Assembly (NCBI RefSeq): GCF_003259365.1
Contig: NZ_QLLY01000014.1
Coordinates: 128,199-192,198, forward strand
Reading direction: 5' to 3'
Length of the DNA stretch: 64,000 bases
Source: Streptomyces sp. PsTaAH-137
GTDB lineage: Bacteria; Actinomycetota; Actinomycetes; Streptomycetales; Streptomycetaceae
Made by a program: the position numbers and the translations under genes. Position 1 is the first letter of the stretch, and each line of letters opens with the position of its first letter. Positions 1 to 8,115 of the stretch are shown here, piece after piece. A model generated the notes under the pieces. The model saw nothing but the letters and a program-made list of their open reading frames with translations, was not told the DNA's origin and did not search any database.

Positions 1-484
1 GTTCCAGCAGCTCGGCTCGGCGGACGTGCTGACCGCGCTGCAGAACGGCGGCGTCGACTCCGCCTGGCTGCTCGACCCGGTCTGGCGCAAGGTCGACGGC
101 GACGCTCACTACGCGTTCCTCGGCGGCCAGCCCCTCGGCGAGCCGCTGGGCGGCCTGCTGTTCGGCCCGAACCTGCTCTCCGAGGACCCGGACGCGGGCG
201 TGGCGTTCCTGCGGGCGTACATCCGCACGGTGAACACGTACTTCGCGGGCGACTACAAGAAGGACCCGGCCTTCGTGTCCGAGCTGGCCACTCTCCTGAA
301 GACCGACAAGCAGGTCCTGGAGTCGACGCCCTCGCTCCGCATGGACTGGGAGATCCGGGCCGGCACGACGGACCGGCTCCAGAAGGCGTACACGGCGGCC
401 GGGGTCTCGACGGGCGATCCGCTGCCGGAGTCGAAGACGGTGGACAGGAAGCTGTACGAGGAGGCCGTGGGCCACAAGCCGTGA
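1..484 (+). CDS. ABC transporter substrate-binding protein, C-terminal part
   Basis: The reading frame is open from base 2 to a TGA at 482-484 and continues upstream of the window, so only about 160 C-terminal residues are seen. The sequence looks like the last lobe of an NMT1/SsuA-type periplasmic binding protein: a segment reading LQNGGVDSAWLLDP, then a helical end. Proteins of this kind are lipid-anchored outside the cell and hand a small substrate such as a sulfonate, nitrate or thiamine precursor to an ABC permease. The substrate cannot be told from this fragment. The GTG at 26 lies inside the frame and is not the start. A strong hairpin follows, so this is the last gene of its unit. Confidence 0.7.
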   Translation, partial: FQQLGSADVLTALQNGGVDSAWLLDPVWRKVDGDAHYAFLGGQPLGEPLGGLLFGPNLLSEDPDAGVAFLRAYIRTVNTYFAGDYKKDPAFVSELATLLKTDKQVLESTPSLRMDWEIRAGTTDRLQKAYTAAGVSTGDPLPESKTVDRKLYEEAVGHKP

Positions 485-489
485 ACGCG

Positions 490-524
490 CCGAAGCCCGG
501 AACCTTGATGGTTCCGGGCTTCGG
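490..524. terminator. bidirectional terminator hairpin
   Basis: A perfect 15-bp inverted repeat with a 5-base loop (505-509) lies between the binding-protein stop and the 3' end of the first tRNA. It can end both the rightward gene and the leftward tRNA transcript. Confidence 0.75.
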
Positions 525-532
525 ACTTTCAG

Positions 533-606
533 TAGCGGGGACAGGATTTGAACCTGCGACCTCTGGGTTATGAGCCCAGCGAGCTACCGAGCTGCTCCAC
601 CCCGCG
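533..606 (-). tRNA. initiator tRNA-fMet (CAT), copy 1
   Basis: A 74-base cloverleaf without encoded CCA. The anticodon loop reads CTCATAA, and the anticodon stem has the three consecutive G:C pairs (GGG/CCC) typical of initiator tRNA. Position 1 is C and position 72 is U, so the first acceptor pair is unmade, which is another initiator hallmark. The body begins CGCGGGGTGGAGCAGC like bacterial fMet tRNA. An identical copy lies at 2872-2945, on the other side of the Sel1 gene. Confidence 0.95.
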
Positions 607-618
607 TCGGTGAACACA

Positions 619-647
619 ACCTTACGCGCCACCCCCGACCAGCGCAA
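619..647 (-). promoter_or_regulatory. promoter of tRNA-fMet copy 1
   Basis: On the minus strand TTGCGC (642-647) and TAAGGT (619-624) are separated by 17 bases, a good housekeeping -35/-10 pair. The expected start point falls 5-7 bases before the mature tRNA 5' end at 606. Confidence 0.6.
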
Positions 648-762
648 ATCCCTTCCCAGCAGCCCGCCACCTCGGGCAATCCGCCGCCTGGGGCGGCAGG
701 GTGGGCAAGGCGGCACCCCGGCGCGGGGCGAGCGCTCATCGCGCCCCGGCCGACGGTCCCGC

Positions 763-2568
763 CTAAGCCGAAAGCTCCTGCCGCAAGGCGTCCCGCAACC
801 GCCCGGCCCGCTCGGCGACCTCGGCCGGCCCGAGCTCCACAGCCCGGGACGCCCACTTCTGCCCAGCGGCAAGCTCCCCGCGCCGCGCACACAGCAGAGC
901 CAGCCGCAACGCCGCCCGCCCATGCCCCGCATCGGCGGCCCGGGTCCACCACAGCGCCGCCTCCGGCTCACTGCCCTCCCGCGCGAGCAGCAGCCCGAGA
1001 TTGAACGCCCCGTTGCGCGACCCGGCCTCCGCGGCCTCCCGGTACCACCGGGCGGCCTCGACGACGTCCCCGCGCGCGGCGGCCAGCATCCCGACCCGCA
1101 CCTGCGCACGCCGGTGCCCGTGCTCGGCGGCGCGCTCGTACCACTCCTCGCACTCGCTCTTCGCCGTGACCGGCTCCCCCAGCTCGTGCCGGGGCGCGGG
1201 CGGCGTCCGCAGGTCGAGCAGCGAGGCGAGCCGGTACGCGGCCTCGGGGCTGCCCCCGCCCGCCGCACACCGCAGATGCCGCTCGGCACCCTGCTCGTCG
1301 CCGTCGCGCAGCCGTGCGATACCGGCCTGGAGCGCGGCCTCGGTGTGCCCCCCGGACGCGGCCCGCTCGTACCACTGGACCGCCTTGAGCGCGGACCCCT
1401 CGTCCTCGCGACCCGCGTAGAGGATGCCCAGGTTGAAGGCGGCGTCGACGCTGCCCGCCTCGGCCGCCTTGGAGAACCAGGGCTCGGCCCCGACCGCGTC
1501 CCCGTTCTGCAGGAGCAGCACGGCGAGCGCGTTGGCCGCCTCGCGGTGCCCCGCGTAGGCGGCGCGCCGGTACCAGTCCTCGGCCTGCGCGGTGCGCTTC
1601 TGCTCGGCGCACAGCAGCCCGAGGTTGTACGCGCCGTTGTTGTCGCCCGCGTCCATGGCGGCCCGGTACCAGCGCTCGGCGGTCTGGGTCTCGCCGCGTC
1701 CGGCGTGCAGCGCGCCCAGCGCGTTCGCGGCGTTGCCGTCGCCGTCCTGGGCGGCGCGCAGCCACCACACGGCGGCGCTCTCCTCGTCGCCCGCGTCGCG
1801 CAGCAGGAAGGCGAGGGCGCACGCGGCGCGCGGCTCGCCGTCCTTGGCGGACGTCAGGTACCAGCGGCCGGCCTCCTTCAGATCCCCGCGCTTCTCCAGG
1901 ATCGCGCCGAGGTGCAGCGCGCCCCTGCGGTGCCCGCGCGCGGCGGCCTGGCGGTACCACTGCTCGGCTTCCTCCGCCGGGTTCTTGGCGTCCCCCGCAA
2001 CGAGCACGTCGGCGCCGCCCTTGCGGTCGAGCGCGCGGGCGAGGCGGTACGCGGCCTCCCGGTGCCCGCGCTCGGCGGCGACCCGCATCCAGCGCTCGGC
2101 ACCGACGTCGCTGCGGTGCTCCAGGAGATCGGCGAGGGCGTACGCGGCGAGCGTGTGCCCCTGCTCGGCGGACTGGCGCAGCCAGTACTCGGCGGCGGGC
2201 TCGTCGCCCCGCTCGCGGTGGTGCCGGCCGAGGGCGTGGGCTGCGGCGGCGGAGCCGGCGACGGCGGCGATGCGCCACCATCCCGCGGCTTCGTCGGCGT
2301 AGCCCCGCTGGTGCAGCAGGACACCCAGATTGTTGGCGGCGGCCCGGTCGCCCACGCTCGTGGCGTTACGCAGCAGAGGCTCGGCCCCGTCGAGATCACC
2401 GCGGCGCAGCAGCATGGCGCCGAGGACGCTCATCGCCTCGACGTCGCCGGCCTCCGCGGCCAGCCGCTGGCGCGCCTCCTCAGCAGCTTCAACCGGTTCA
2501 TCCCGATCTGTCGGCTGCACAAACCGCCCTGTCTCCAACAGAGTTGCCTTGTCCCCCATAACGTCCAT
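763..2568 (-). CDS. Sel1/TPR-repeat protein
   Basis: A 601-residue protein built almost wholly of Sel1-type tetratricopeptide repeats. A 36-residue unit with conserved G, A and aromatic positions (pattern A..LG.L....G....A..W...AA..G) recurs about fourteen times from residue 40 to the C terminus. Such solenoids are protein-protein scaffolds. No signal peptide or membrane segment is seen, so it is probably cytosolic. The ATG at 2568 has AGGTGG about six bases upstream; an in-frame ATG three codons later is possible. It is monocistronic between two initiator tRNA genes. Four 11-bp phased repeats lie about 130-180 bases upstream. No partner or function can be assigned. Confidence 0.85.
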   Translation of the reverse strand: MDVMGDKATLLETGRFVQPTDRDEPVEAAEEARQRLAAEAGDVEAMSVLGAMLLRRGDLDGAEPLLRNATSVGDRAAANNLGVLLHQRGYADEAAGWWRIAAVAGSAAAAHALGRHHRERGDEPAAEYWLRQSAEQGHTLAAYALADLLEHRSDVGAERWMRVAAERGHREAAYRLARALDRKGGADVLVAGDAKNPAEEAEQWYRQAAARGHRRGALHLGAILEKRGDLKEAGRWYLTSAKDGEPRAACALAFLLRDAGDEESAAVWWLRAAQDGDGNAANALGALHAGRGETQTAERWYRAAMDAGDNNGAYNLGLLCAEQKRTAQAEDWYRRAAYAGHREAANALAVLLLQNGDAVGAEPWFSKAAEAGSVDAAFNLGILYAGREDEGSALKAVQWYERAASGGHTEAALQAGIARLRDGDEQGAERHLRCAAGGGSPEAAYRLASLLDLRTPPAPRHELGEPVTAKSECEEWYERAAEHGHRRAQVRVGMLAAARGDVVEAARWYREAAEAGSRNGAFNLGLLLAREGSEPEAALWWTRAADAGHGRAALRLALLCARRGELAAGQKWASRAVELGPAEVAERAGRLRDALRQELSA

Positions 2569-2695
2569 CGTCGCACCACCTGCAACCTGGGTACATCGTG
2601 AATACCGCAGCCAGTGAGGTCACTTCAGCGTTTTGTCGACATGCCCACAGAGAGATAAGTGAAACACAGATTCCTCAAGTCTCCCCGGGTGAAGC

Positions 2696-2750
2696 CCTCT
2701 TCGCACGTACCTGGGACAGACCTGGTACATCTCTGGTACGCCCTGGGCAC
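2696..2750 (-). repeat. tandem 11-bp phased repeats upstream of the Sel1 gene
   Basis: Read on the minus strand, consecutive 11-mers at 2740-2750, 2729-2739, 2718-2728 and 2707-2717 begin GTGCCCA, GTACCAG, GTACCAG and GTCCCAG. A fifth, weaker unit at 2696-2706 begins GTGCGAA. Seven-base cores separated by four bases give one helical turn per unit, the layout of direct-repeat activator sites such as those of SARP regulators. The 303-base gap from 2569 to 2871 otherwise holds only the tRNA terminator. Confidence 0.5.
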
Positions 2751-2829
2751 ACGTACCCCGAGCAGCCCATATCGCACCGAGACGCAGCGCACATGCCAGC
2801 GACTCATGACATCCGGTGCCCTGACGCAC

Positions 2830-2863
2830 CGAAGGCCCGGAAGCCTAAGCTTCCGAGCCTTCG
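2830..2863 (-). terminator. terminator of tRNA-fMet copy 2
   Basis: Fifteen-bp arms around a 4-base loop. The single imperfect position is C/A on the plus strand but a G-U wobble in minus-strand RNA. This suits the leftward tRNA transcript that ends here. Confidence 0.65.
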
Positions 2864-2871
2864 ATCATCAG

Positions 2872-2945
2872 TAGCGGGGACAGGATTTGAACCTGCGACC
2901 TCTGGGTTATGAGCCCAGCGAGCTACCGAGCTGCTCCACCCCGCG
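2872..2945 (-). tRNA. initiator tRNA-fMet (CAT), copy 2
   Basis: Identical over all 74 bases to copy 1 at 533-606, with the same CAT anticodon, GGG/CCC anticodon stem and unpaired C1-U72. Upstream (minus strand) a TACGGT -10-like hexamer lies at 2959-2964 but no good -35 is visible. It may be partly co-transcribed with the UPF0182 gene, whose stop is 61 bases away. Confidence 0.95.
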
Positions 2946-3006
2946 CCGTTGTGATGCAACCGTACCACGGCGCGGGATGGTGCTCGCTCACCCTCCGACC
3001 TGCTGC

Positions 3007-5922
3007 TCAGCCACTGCTCTTCTTGCCGTCGGAGCCGCTCTTGTCACTGTCGCCGTTCTTGCCGGCTTCCTTCTCGGCCGCGGTCTGGGCCTTGTCGGCG
3101 CGCTCCAGGGCGCTCTGCAGATCGTCCTGGGCCTCGCCGTACGCGGTCCAGTCGCCGTCCTTCAGAGCCTTCTGGCCCGCCTCGAAGGCCTTCTCGGCGT
3201 CCGCGAGGGCTTCCTTGACCGTCGAGTTCGCCGGGCTGGTCGTGTCGCCGCCCGGTTTCTCCGGTTCGGTCGTCGAGCCGCCGTCCACCTCGAAGGCGTC
3301 GTTCAGCGCGTCCGAGAGCGAGTTCGCGAAGCCCATCTTGTCGCCGTAGGAGACGGCGACCTTGCGCATCAGCGGGTACTCGGAGTTCCGCCCCTGGGCG
3401 TAGATCGGCTCGACGTAGAGGAAGCCGCTGTCGAGTGGCACTGTCAGCAGATTGCCGTACAGGACCGTCGAGTCGGCACCCTTCATGTCGCGCACCCAGT
3501 TCGCCACCGGATCCCAGGAGTTGAGCTTGTTCTGTACCTGCTCCGGTCCCTGGACCTTGTCCTCGGTGACTCTCAGCAGCTTTATGGCGCCGTAGTCCTT
3601 ACTGGTCGCGTCGGCGTCCACCGCCATGAAGGCCCTGAGGTTCGGCCTTCCACTCGGCGTGAACGTCGTCGTCAGTGAGAACTGCTGACTGCTCTGGCCC
3701 GGCATCTTCATGGACAGGTAGTACGGCGGAACCGCGCTGTTGTCCTTCTTGGTCGGGTCGTTCGGCACCTGCCAGGCGTCCGACGCGTTGTAGAACTGGT
3801 CGGAGTCCGTCACGTGGTACAGGCTCAGCAGCTCCCTCTGGACCTTGAACATGTCCTGCGGGTAGCGCAGGTGCTCCTTCAGGTCGGCCGGGATGTCGCT
3901 CTTCGGCTGCACCGTGCCGGGGAACGCCTTCTCCCACGTCTTCAGGACCGGGTCGGTCTCGTCCCACGCGTAGAGCTTGACCTCGCCCGTGTACGCGTCG
4001 ACGGTCGCCTTCACCGAGTTGCGGATGTAGTTGACCTGGTTCTGCTGCGCCACCACGGAACGCTGGCTGTCGCCCTGGTTGAGCGAGTCGGCCGTGGTGT
4101 CGCCGAGCGTCGTCCGGGACGCGTACGGGTAGCCGTTCGACGTCGTGTAGGCGTCGACGATCCACTTGATCTTGCCGTTGACGACGGTCGGGTACGCGTC
4201 GCCGTCGATGGTCAGCCAGGGCGCTACGGCCTCGACGCGCTCCTTGGGCGTGCGGTTGTACAGGATCCGCGAGCCGTCGCCGATGGCGCCGGAGTACAGG
4301 ATCTGCGGTTCGCTGAAGGCCACGGCGTACGCGGCCCGGTTGATCGGGTTGGAGAGGTTGACGCCGCTGTCGCCCTTGTAGCTGGTGGTCTTCTGCGTGC
4401 CGTCTTCCTGCTCGTAGTCCAGCTCCTTCTGCGGCCCGCCGACGATCGAGTACTGCGTCGTCTTCTCGCCGTAGTAGATCCGCTGGTTGTACGTCCCGAG
4501 GTCACCGCCGGTCGGCAGACCGGACTCGGTGAACTGCGGGGCGCCCTGCGAGGTGGAGGTGCCCTTCGCCGTCACGGCTCCGTAGCCGTGCGTGTAGACG
4601 AAGTGGTCGTTGATCCAGTTGCGCTTGTCGAGCTTGCCGAGGTTCAGCTCGCGCAGGCCCACGACCGTGTCCTGGCCGTTGTAGCGGTCCACGTCCAGGG
4701 TCGTCGGGAACTGGTAGTACTTCCGCTGCTGCTCCAGCTGCTGGAAGGTCGGCGACACGATGTTCGGGTCGTTCAGGCGGTAGCTCGCCGCCGAGTCGGC
4801 CTCGGTGCGCTGCTTCCCGGAGTCCTTGTCGGACCCCTCGCCGCTGTAGGCGCCGACCGTCGCCTTGTCGATGCCGTACGCCTTGCGCGTGGCGTCGATG
4901 TTCTTCTTGATGTACGGCGCTTCCTTGGACTGCTCGTTCGGCTGCACCTGGAACTTCTGCACGATGGCCGGGTACAGGCCGCCGATCAGGATCGCCGAGA
5001 GCACCATCAGGCCGAAGCCGATGACCGGAAGCTGCCAGGTGCGCCGCCACAGGGTCGCGAAGAACAGCAGGGCGCAGATGACGGCGATGCAGAACAGGAT
5101 CGTCTTCGCCGGCAGATACGCGGTCGCGTCGACGTACCTGAGGCCCGTCCAGTTGTTCGTCGCCTTGAAGTCGCTGGACTTCACCGCGAGCCCGTACCGG
5201 TCGAGCCAGTACGCGACGGCCTTGAGGGCCACGAACAGGCCCAGGAGGACGGAGAGGTGTCCCGTCGCGGCCGCCGTGGCGCGCGCGCCCGGGCTGGTGA
5301 TGCGCAGTCCGCCGTACAGGTAGTGCGTCAGCGCGGCGGCGACCAGGCCGATGACGGCCGCGGCGAAGCCGAAACCGAGCAGGAAGCGGTACCAGGGCAG
5401 GTCGAACGCGTAGAAGGACACGTCCAGGTGGAACTGTGAGTCCTTCTGGTGGAACGGCACGCCGTTCACGTACTGCAGCCATGTGCGCCACTGGCTCGCG
5501 GCCGAGGCGCCCGCGATCAGGCCGACGAGGGCGGTGATCCCGAGCAGCAGCCACTTCTTGAAGGGCGCGATGCCCATCCGGTAGCGGTCGAGGCTCTGCT
5601 GCTCCGTCGACATGGCGCTCAGCGGCGGGCGCAGCCGGTGCGCCAGCCAGATGTTCACACCCACGGCGAGGGCCATGAGCAGACCGAAGACGAAAAAGAG
5701 TCCGATCTTCGTCTGCAACGTCGTCGTGAACACGGACGAGTAGTCGACCGACCGGTACCAGAGCCAGTCCGTCCAGAACCCGGAGAACATGACGAAGGCC
5801 ATGCCGAGCACGGCCAGGACGCCCAGCGTCAACAGCAGCGTCCGGGCACGCCGGGAGGGGCGTCCCACTCTGATCCGCGGTCCCGTCGGACCCCCGCCCC
5901 GGTCCGGCATCTGGAAAGCCAA
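3007..5922 (-). CDS. UPF0182 family membrane protein
   Basis: About 971 residues of the UPF0182 (COG1615) family, a large actinobacterial membrane protein of unknown function. Roughly seven membrane helices occupy the first 330 residues, followed by a long hydrophilic region of about 550 residues predicted outside the membrane. The tail is acidic then lysine/serine/glycine-rich. The frame opens with a GTG at 5931, but GAGG abuts that codon. A TTG at 5922 sits 8 bases after the same GAGG, so I prefer TTG; an ATG at 5910 is also possible. It is divergent from the PPA1309 gene, and the 128-base gap holds a duplicated octamer. Confidence 0.85.
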   Translation of the reverse strand: MAFQMPDRGGGPTGPRIRVGRPSRRARTLLLTLGVLAVLGMAFVMFSGFWTDWLWYRSVDYSSVFTTTLQTKIGLFFVFGLLMALAVGVNIWLAHRLRPPLSAMSTEQQSLDRYRMGIAPFKKWLLLGITALVGLIAGASAASQWRTWLQYVNGVPFHQKDSQFHLDVSFYAFDLPWYRFLLGFGFAAAVIGLVAAALTHYLYGGLRITSPGARATAAATGHLSVLLGLFVALKAVAYWLDRYGLAVKSSDFKATNNWTGLRYVDATAYLPAKTILFCIAVICALLFFATLWRRTWQLPVIGFGLMVLSAILIGGLYPAIVQKFQVQPNEQSKEAPYIKKNIDATRKAYGIDKATVGAYSGEGSDKDSGKQRTEADSAASYRLNDPNIVSPTFQQLEQQRKYYQFPTTLDVDRYNGQDTVVGLRELNLGKLDKRNWINDHFVYTHGYGAVTAKGTSTSQGAPQFTESGLPTGGDLGTYNQRIYYGEKTTQYSIVGGPQKELDYEQEDGTQKTTSYKGDSGVNLSNPINRAAYAVAFSEPQILYSGAIGDGSRILYNRTPKERVEAVAPWLTIDGDAYPTVVNGKIKWIVDAYTTSNGYPYASRTTLGDTTADSLNQGDSQRSVVAQQNQVNYIRNSVKATVDAYTGEVKLYAWDETDPVLKTWEKAFPGTVQPKSDIPADLKEHLRYPQDMFKVQRELLSLYHVTDSDQFYNASDAWQVPNDPTKKDNSAVPPYYLSMKMPGQSSQQFSLTTTFTPSGRPNLRAFMAVDADATSKDYGAIKLLRVTEDKVQGPEQVQNKLNSWDPVANWVRDMKGADSTVLYGNLLTVPLDSGFLYVEPIYAQGRNSEYPLMRKVAVSYGDKMGFANSLSDALNDAFEVDGGSTTEPEKPGGDTTSPANSTVKEALADAEKAFEAGQKALKDGDWTAYGEAQDDLQSALERADKAQTAAEKEAGKNGDSDKSGSDGKKSSG

Positions 5923-5993
5923 GGTGCGCACCTCGATAGTTCGGTAATCGATCTGTCAGGCCCCCGAGATCGCGGACCCCTCACCTATGCAAC

Positions 5994-6012
5994 TTACTCA
6001 GGCTTTACTCAG
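5994..6012 (+). promoter_or_regulatory. duplicated TTACTCAG octamer in a divergent promoter region
   Basis: TTACTCAG occurs at 5994-6001 and again at 6005-6012, exactly 11 bp apart, between the divergent UPF0182 and PPA1309 genes. The spacing places both on one face of the helix, as for a dimeric regulator. No named regulator is recognised. Confidence 0.3.
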
Positions 6013-6050
6013 TTCCCGCTTCGGGGGACGAACGAGGCAGGATTGTGACC

Positions 6051-6593
6051 ATGTCCAACACCCCCATGGCAGCAAGCCCCCTCACCCGGGCCGTTCTCGA
6101 GATCGACGAGTACGCCTCCGGCATGGGCTGGGACCAGCCCGCCCGCCTCTTCGCCCTCGTCGACACGGGCGCCCTGCGCGCCCAGGAACCGGCTCTCGCC
6201 GCGCAGCTCGGCCTGGAGACCGAGGGTGAGAGCAGCGGCTTCACCCCGATCCTCCAGGACGAGATCCCCGCCTCCAAGCCGCTGGACGAGTTCCTCGGCA
6301 CCATCGCGTGGCCCGACGCCGTCGCGGGCTGCGCGCTGACGGTGGAGCGTCTGATGCTGCCGCCGTCCGCCGAGGCGTCCGTCCCCGAAGGGCTCACCGG
6401 CAAGAAGCTCACGAAGTGGGTCGCCGAGCATCCGGACCGCCAGGAGGTCCGGATGACGGTCGCGGTGCTGCGCGACGGCACCCGCGACTCCGCCCTCCGG
6501 CTGCGAGAGAAGGACTCGCCGACCGAGGTCCTCACGGGTTCGGACCTGGTGCCGGGCCTCGCCGAGGCGCTGGCGTCGACGTTCGCCGAGTGA
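6051..6593 (+). CDS. PPA1309 family protein
   Basis: A 180-residue cytosolic protein of the actinobacterial PPA1309 family, function unknown. It is a compact alpha/beta protein without membrane segments or obvious catalytic motif. A GTG at 6045 is in frame, but AGGA at 6039-6042 is only 2 bases from it and 8 bases from the ATG at 6051, so ATG is preferred. A 34-bp perfect hairpin separates it from convergent ylbL. It often neighbours UPF0182 in actinobacteria (from memory). Confidence 0.8.
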   Translation: MSNTPMAASPLTRAVLEIDEYASGMGWDQPARLFALVDTGALRAQEPALAAQLGLETEGESSGFTPILQDEIPASKPLDEFLGTIAWPDAVAGCALTVERLMLPPSAEASVPEGLTGKKLTKWVAEHPDRQEVRMTVAVLRDGTRDSALRLREKDSPTEVLTGSDLVPGLAEALASTFAE

Positions 6594-6643
6594 CGTTCCC
6601 ACCCGACCACCTGGGACTACGTAGGACCGCGTAGGACTACGTA

Positions 6644-6677
6644 GAGGGGCGCTGCGGGAATTCCCGCAGCGCCCCTC
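6644..6677. terminator. convergent terminator, 17-bp perfect arms
   Basis: A perfect palindrome with 17-bp arms and no spacer lies between the stops of the PPA1309 gene and ylbL. It serves both directions. Just upstream (6616-6643) GACTACGTAG-like words recur, giving a second weaker symmetry. Confidence 0.8.
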
Positions 6678-6693
6678 TGTGTAGAGCCGTGTC

Positions 6694-7782
6694 TCAGCTC
6701 TTGGCGCTGCACTTCGGCAGGGCACCGGTGTGGCCGCTGCGAATGTCCTTCAGAGCGCCCATCGCGTCGTCCAGGGTGTCCACCTTGACCAGGGTGAGCC
6801 CGTCCGGGGTGTCCTTGGCCGCGGTCGCGCAGTTGTCCTTCGGGGTCAGGAAGTACTGCGCTCCCTTGTCGCGCGCGCCGACGAGCTTCATCCCGATGCC
6901 GCCGATGGGGCCGACCTTGCCGTCGTCGTCGATGGTGCCGGTGCCGGCCACGAACTTGCCGCCGGTCAGATCGGTGGGCGTGAGCTTGTCGACGATGCCG
7001 AGGGAGAACATCAGTCCGGCGCTGGGGCCGCCGACGTCGGCGAGCTTGATGTCGATCTGGAACGGGAAGGTGTGGTCGGTCCCGGCCTGGATGCCGACGA
7101 TCGCCCGGCCGTCGTCGGCCTTGTCCGTCTTGATCGTCACGTTCTCCGTCGTGGTGGCCTCCTTGCCCTCCTTCTCGGCGGCGGCGGCCTGCTTGACGGG
7201 GACGACCGTGAACACGACGTTCTCGCCGGCCTTGTGCTTGGTGACGAGCTTGGCCACATCGGCGGGCTTGGTGATCTTGGTGCCGTCGACGGCCTTGATG
7301 ACGTCACCGGCGTGCAGCCGGCCCTCGGCGGGGCTGTCCTTGACGACAGAGGAAACGATCACCCAGGACTTCACGGGGATGTTCAGCTCTTCCAGGGCGG
7401 CGACCTTGGCGCTCTCCTGGGACTGGCTGAACTCCTCGGCGTTCTCCTGCGAGGACTGCTCCTCGGTCTGGCCGTCCGGGTACAGGGTGTCGTGCGGCAC
7501 CACGATGCTGTCGTGAGCGAGCCACCCGTAGACCGCGGAGACCAGGTTCATGTTGAAGTCGGCGCTGGTGACCCGGACGGTCGTCATGTTGAGGTGCCCG
7601 GACGTGTCGTACGTCTTGTGTCCGGAGATCTGGATGACGGGTTCGCCGTCATGGTCCGCGAGGGTGTTCACCGTCGGGCCCGGGGACATCTCCGCGTAGG
7701 GCACTTTGATGAGAACCCCCGCGCAGAGCAGCGCGATGAGCATCAGGGTCGAGGCGAGCATCGTCGCGGTGCGGCGTGGCAT
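6694..7782 (-). CDS. ylbL: YlbL-type PDZ/Lon-like serine protease
   Basis: A 362-residue membrane-anchored protease. One N-terminal helix (about residues 8-25) anchors it with the body outside. A PDZ region follows (about 140-200), then a Lon-type proteolytic domain. The catalytic dyad is visible as Ser254 in GGPSAGLMF and Lys299 in GGIGMKLVGA. Family members such as B. subtilis YlbL act in quality control and cell-division control at the membrane; the substrate here is unknown. It is the last gene of a probable leftward unit behind moaE and a 54-residue membrane peptide. Confidence 0.9.
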   Translation of the reverse strand: MPRRTATMLASTLMLIALLCAGVLIKVPYAEMSPGPTVNTLADHDGEPVIQISGHKTYDTSGHLNMTTVRVTSADFNMNLVSAVYGWLAHDSIVVPHDTLYPDGQTEEQSSQENAEEFSQSQESAKVAALEELNIPVKSWVIVSSVVKDSPAEGRLHAGDVIKAVDGTKITKPADVAKLVTKHKAGENVVFTVVPVKQAAAAEKEGKEATTTENVTIKTDKADDGRAIVGIQAGTDHTFPFQIDIKLADVGGPSAGLMFSLGIVDKLTPTDLTGGKFVAGTGTIDDDGKVGPIGGIGMKLVGARDKGAQYFLTPKDNCATAAKDTPDGLTLVKVDTLDDAMGALKDIRSGHTGALPKCSAKS

Positions 7783-7847
7783 GGAACGACAGTACGGGAC
7801 GCGCCCGTCCGTGCACCTGTGGGGCCGGTCCGTACGGGCCCAGGCCC

Positions 7848-8012
7848 TCAGGTCCCGGAGTGGGACTTCTCCATCGCCTCGCGGAACCGCTCATAGCCGC
7901 TGAGCTCGGTGACGTCACCCGTCTTGTGCCGGGTCCGGCCGGCCCAGGAGCCCCAGAGCGCGGCACCGACCGCAGCAACAACCGGAATCAGCAGCCACAA
8001 GAGAACTGCCAT
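7848..8012 (-). CDS. small membrane protein (54 aa) upstream of ylbL
   Basis: ATG at 8012 is preceded by GGGAGG with 5 bases spacing, a very strong ribosome site. The 54-residue product begins MAVLLWLLIPVVAAVGAALW, one membrane helix, then a basic turn (GRTRHK) and a charged amphipathic tail ending EAMEKSHSGT. This predicts an N-out, C-in single-pass protein. It lies 65 bases before ylbL on the same strand and after moaE, so co-transcription is likely. Function unknown; it could be a partner of the membrane protease. Confidence 0.8.
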   Translation of the reverse strand: MAVLLWLLIPVVAAVGAALWGSWAGRTRHKTGDVTELSGYERFREAMEKSHSGT

Positions 8013-8115
8013 ACCGACCTCCCGACCCCATGTGCGACCGCAACTGACTGATCAGCAGATTAACCATCCGCGCACTCAACGCTCGCCGCAGGGTGACGGT
8101 TACGCAACCGGAGCC

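Noticed and set aside
533..606. Elongator tRNA-Met
   Set aside because: The unpaired first acceptor position and three G:C anticodon-stem pairs identify an initiator.
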